DNA of 64,000 nt from Gammaproteobacteria bacterium (GTDB lineage: Bacteria; Pseudomonadota; Gammaproteobacteria; Poriferisulfidales; Poriferisulfidaceae): contig JAPPLD010000013.1 in assembly GCA_028819565.1 (NCBI GenBank), positions 1-64,000 of the forward strand, given 5' to 3'. The notes below the pieces were generated by a model that made no database searches, was not told where the DNA came from, and saw only the letters and a program-made list of their open reading frames with translations. The position numbers and the translations under genes are program-made. This document shows positions 62,863-64,000 of the stretch, piece after piece. The stretch's first letter is position 1; every line of letters starts with the position of its first letter.

Positions 62863-64000
62863 GTGACCGAAGAGTTTCAGCGCGTCTCGCGCCTTCCCCC
62901 ATATGTATTCAGCATCGTCAGCGACCTGAGGTCCAAGGCGCGTCGGCGCGGCGAAGATATTATCGATTTTGGGATGGGCAACCCGGATCAGCCCACGCCG
63001 CAGCATATCGTGGACAAACTCTGCGAAACCGTGGCCCGGGGCGACACGCATCGGTATTCGACCTCGCGCGGCATTCCACGCCTGCGCCAGGCGATCGCCG
63101 GCTGGTACCAGCAAAAATTCGACGTGGAAATTGATCCGGAGACGGAAGCCATCGTGACGATCGGCTCAAAAGAAGGCTTGGCTCATCTGGCCTTGGCCGT
63201 ACTGTCTCCGGGAGACATGGTGGTCGTGCCAAATCCGGCCTATCCAATCCACCCGTACAGTTGCGTTATCGCCGGGGCCGAGCTCAACTACGTGCCTATA
63301 GACGACGAAGAAGAGTTCCTGAACTCCCTGCAGCAGACTATCGAGAACTGCTGGCCGCGCCCGAAAATGCTGCTGCTGAATTTTCCCTGCAACCCGACAG
63401 GGCATTGCGTGGGATTGGATTTCTATGCCAAGGTGGTGGACATTGCGCAAGAATACAAACTGTGGGTGGTCCAGGACATCGCTTACGCCGAATTAGCTTT
63501 TGATGACTACGTGGTGCCGTCCATCCTGCAGGTCAAAGGCGCAAAGGACGTGGCGGTGGAGTTTTATACTTTGTCGAAGTCCTACAACATGCCAGGCTGG
63601 AGGGTCGGTTTTATGTGCGGGAATGCACGCTTGGTCAGTGCGCTTTCGCGAATCAAGTCCTACGTGGATTACGGGTTGTTCACCCCGATTCAAGTGGCCG
63701 CCATCGCGGCATTGGAAGGGCCCCAGGACTGTGTCCGCGAAATCTGCCAGATGTACCAAGAGCGCCGGGATGTGCTGTGCGACGGACTGAACGCGATGGA
63801 ATGGCCCGTGACGAAGCCGTCTGCGACCATGTTTGTGTGGGTGCCGCTTCCGGAAGCCTACGCGGACCTGGGGTCGCTTGAATTCAGCAAGATGCTCTTG
63901 AAACGGGCTAAGGTCGCAGTTTCGCCGGGGATCGGGTTCGGGCAGCATGGCAACGGGCATGTCCGTTTCAGCCTGATCGAAAACACACAGCGGACCCGCC
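62863..64000 (+). CDS. alaC: Class I/II aminotransferase, AlaC-like (3' end outside window)
   Basis: 379 residues are visible and the frame is still open at the edge. RVSRLPPYVFSIVSDLRSKARRRGEDIIDFGMGNPD at the N-terminus, NFPCNPTGHCVG, and the PLP lysine in YTLSKSYNMPGWRVGF. It matches the AlaC/AspC-like enzymes that often precede hom and thrC in proteobacteria. It makes alanine from pyruvate and glutamate, or a similar transamination. The start is GTG at 62863. Confidence 0.88.
   Translation, partial: MTEEFQRVSRLPPYVFSIVSDLRSKARRRGEDIIDFGMGNPDQPTPQHIVDKLCETVARGDTHRYSTSRGIPRLRQAIAGWYQQKFDVEIDPETEAIVTIGSKEGLAHLALAVLSPGDMVVVPNPAYPIHPYSCVIAGAELNYVPIDDEEEFLNSLQQTIENCWPRPKMLLLNFPCNPTGHCVGLDFYAKVVDIAQEYKLWVVQDIAYAELAFDDYVVPSILQVKGAKDVAVEFYTLSKSYNMPGWRVGFMCGNARLVSALSRIKSYVDYGLFTPIQVAAIAALEGPQDCVREICQMYQERRDVLCDGLNAMEWPVTKPSATMFVWVPLPEAYADLGSLEFSKMLLKRAKVAVSPGIGFGQHGNGHVRFSLIENTQRTR

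Overview
The window looks like the chromosome of a free-living or host-associated proteobacterium of the beta/gamma group. The evidence is the gene families (ilvI-H-C-pssA, ubiA, surE-pcm-nlpD, PurL as one ~1300-residue chain, FdxA ferredoxin), a tmRNA whose tag reads ANDDNYALAA, and a complete block of tetrahydromethanopterin (H4MPT) C1-transfer genes, which marks a methylotroph or an organism that oxidises formaldehyde. Most genes are packed head to tail, often with 4-bp ATGA overlaps. Base composition changes visibly between blocks.

Layout. 1-4941: the 3' part of a very GC-rich Calx-beta repeat protein with a C-terminal outer-membrane barrel. 5176-8923: a GT2-GtrA glycosyltransferase and a membrane/TPR protein. 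9169-13451: ilvB-ilvH-ilvC, an unrecognised 26-codon membrane ORF, and pssA. 13471-15358: RraA-like gene (minus), higBA toxin-antitoxin (plus, with a nested dyad operator), and arsC. 14870-20510 (minus): compact operon bioB-bioF-coaBC-dut-phosphomannomutase-arsC. 20532-23947 (minus): a lower-GC inset with a restriction-modification pair, an orphan MNT-type nucleotidyltransferase and a PD-(D/E)XK-like protein, between bioB and ubiA. 24024-28467: ubiA (minus), then guaB-guaA-tadA.

28630-35790: a divergent acyl-CoA-ligase-like protein followed by a complete branched-chain-amino-acid-type ABC importer (LivG, LivH, LivM, binding protein, LivF) with strong RNA structures around the binding-protein gene. 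36089-38443: leuA behind a possible leucine-rich leader peptide, then a family 4 uracil-DNA glycosylase. 38501-41626 (minus): fdxA and an AddB-like repair nuclease. 41908-44806: a GC-rich hydrolase / luciferase-like monooxygenase / hydrolase cluster lying against the 3' end of ssrA (tmRNA, 44904-45261, minus). 45296-49198: purL.

49251-55700: the C1 operon mptG-mtdB-ATP-grasp(orf17-like)-mch-RimK-like(orf5)-CitG-like(orf7)-fae, closed by a strong terminator. Fae and MtdB/Mch carry formaldehyde to the methenyl/formyl level on H4MPT; MptG makes the cofactor, and the two ATP-grasp proteins and the CitG-like protein probably help make or modify it. 55753-57163: a single-gene TnpB element with 22-bp inverted ends. 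57248-59478: moaE (plus) facing Smr-moeA (minus). 59646-62411: surE-pcm-yqaA-nlpD. 62408-62782: a Mth938/DUF498 protein (minus). 62863 to the edge: an alanine/aspartate-type aminotransferase, cut by the window end.

The most unusual items are the hydrolase/monooxygenase/hydrolase cluster beside ssrA, the TnpB element with inverted ends, the tiny ORF between ilvC and pssA, the leuA leader, the PD-(D/E)XK-like protein with a Gln in place of the motif Lys, and the divergent ligase in the transporter operon. No CRISPR array, rRNA, prophage or integrase was seen.
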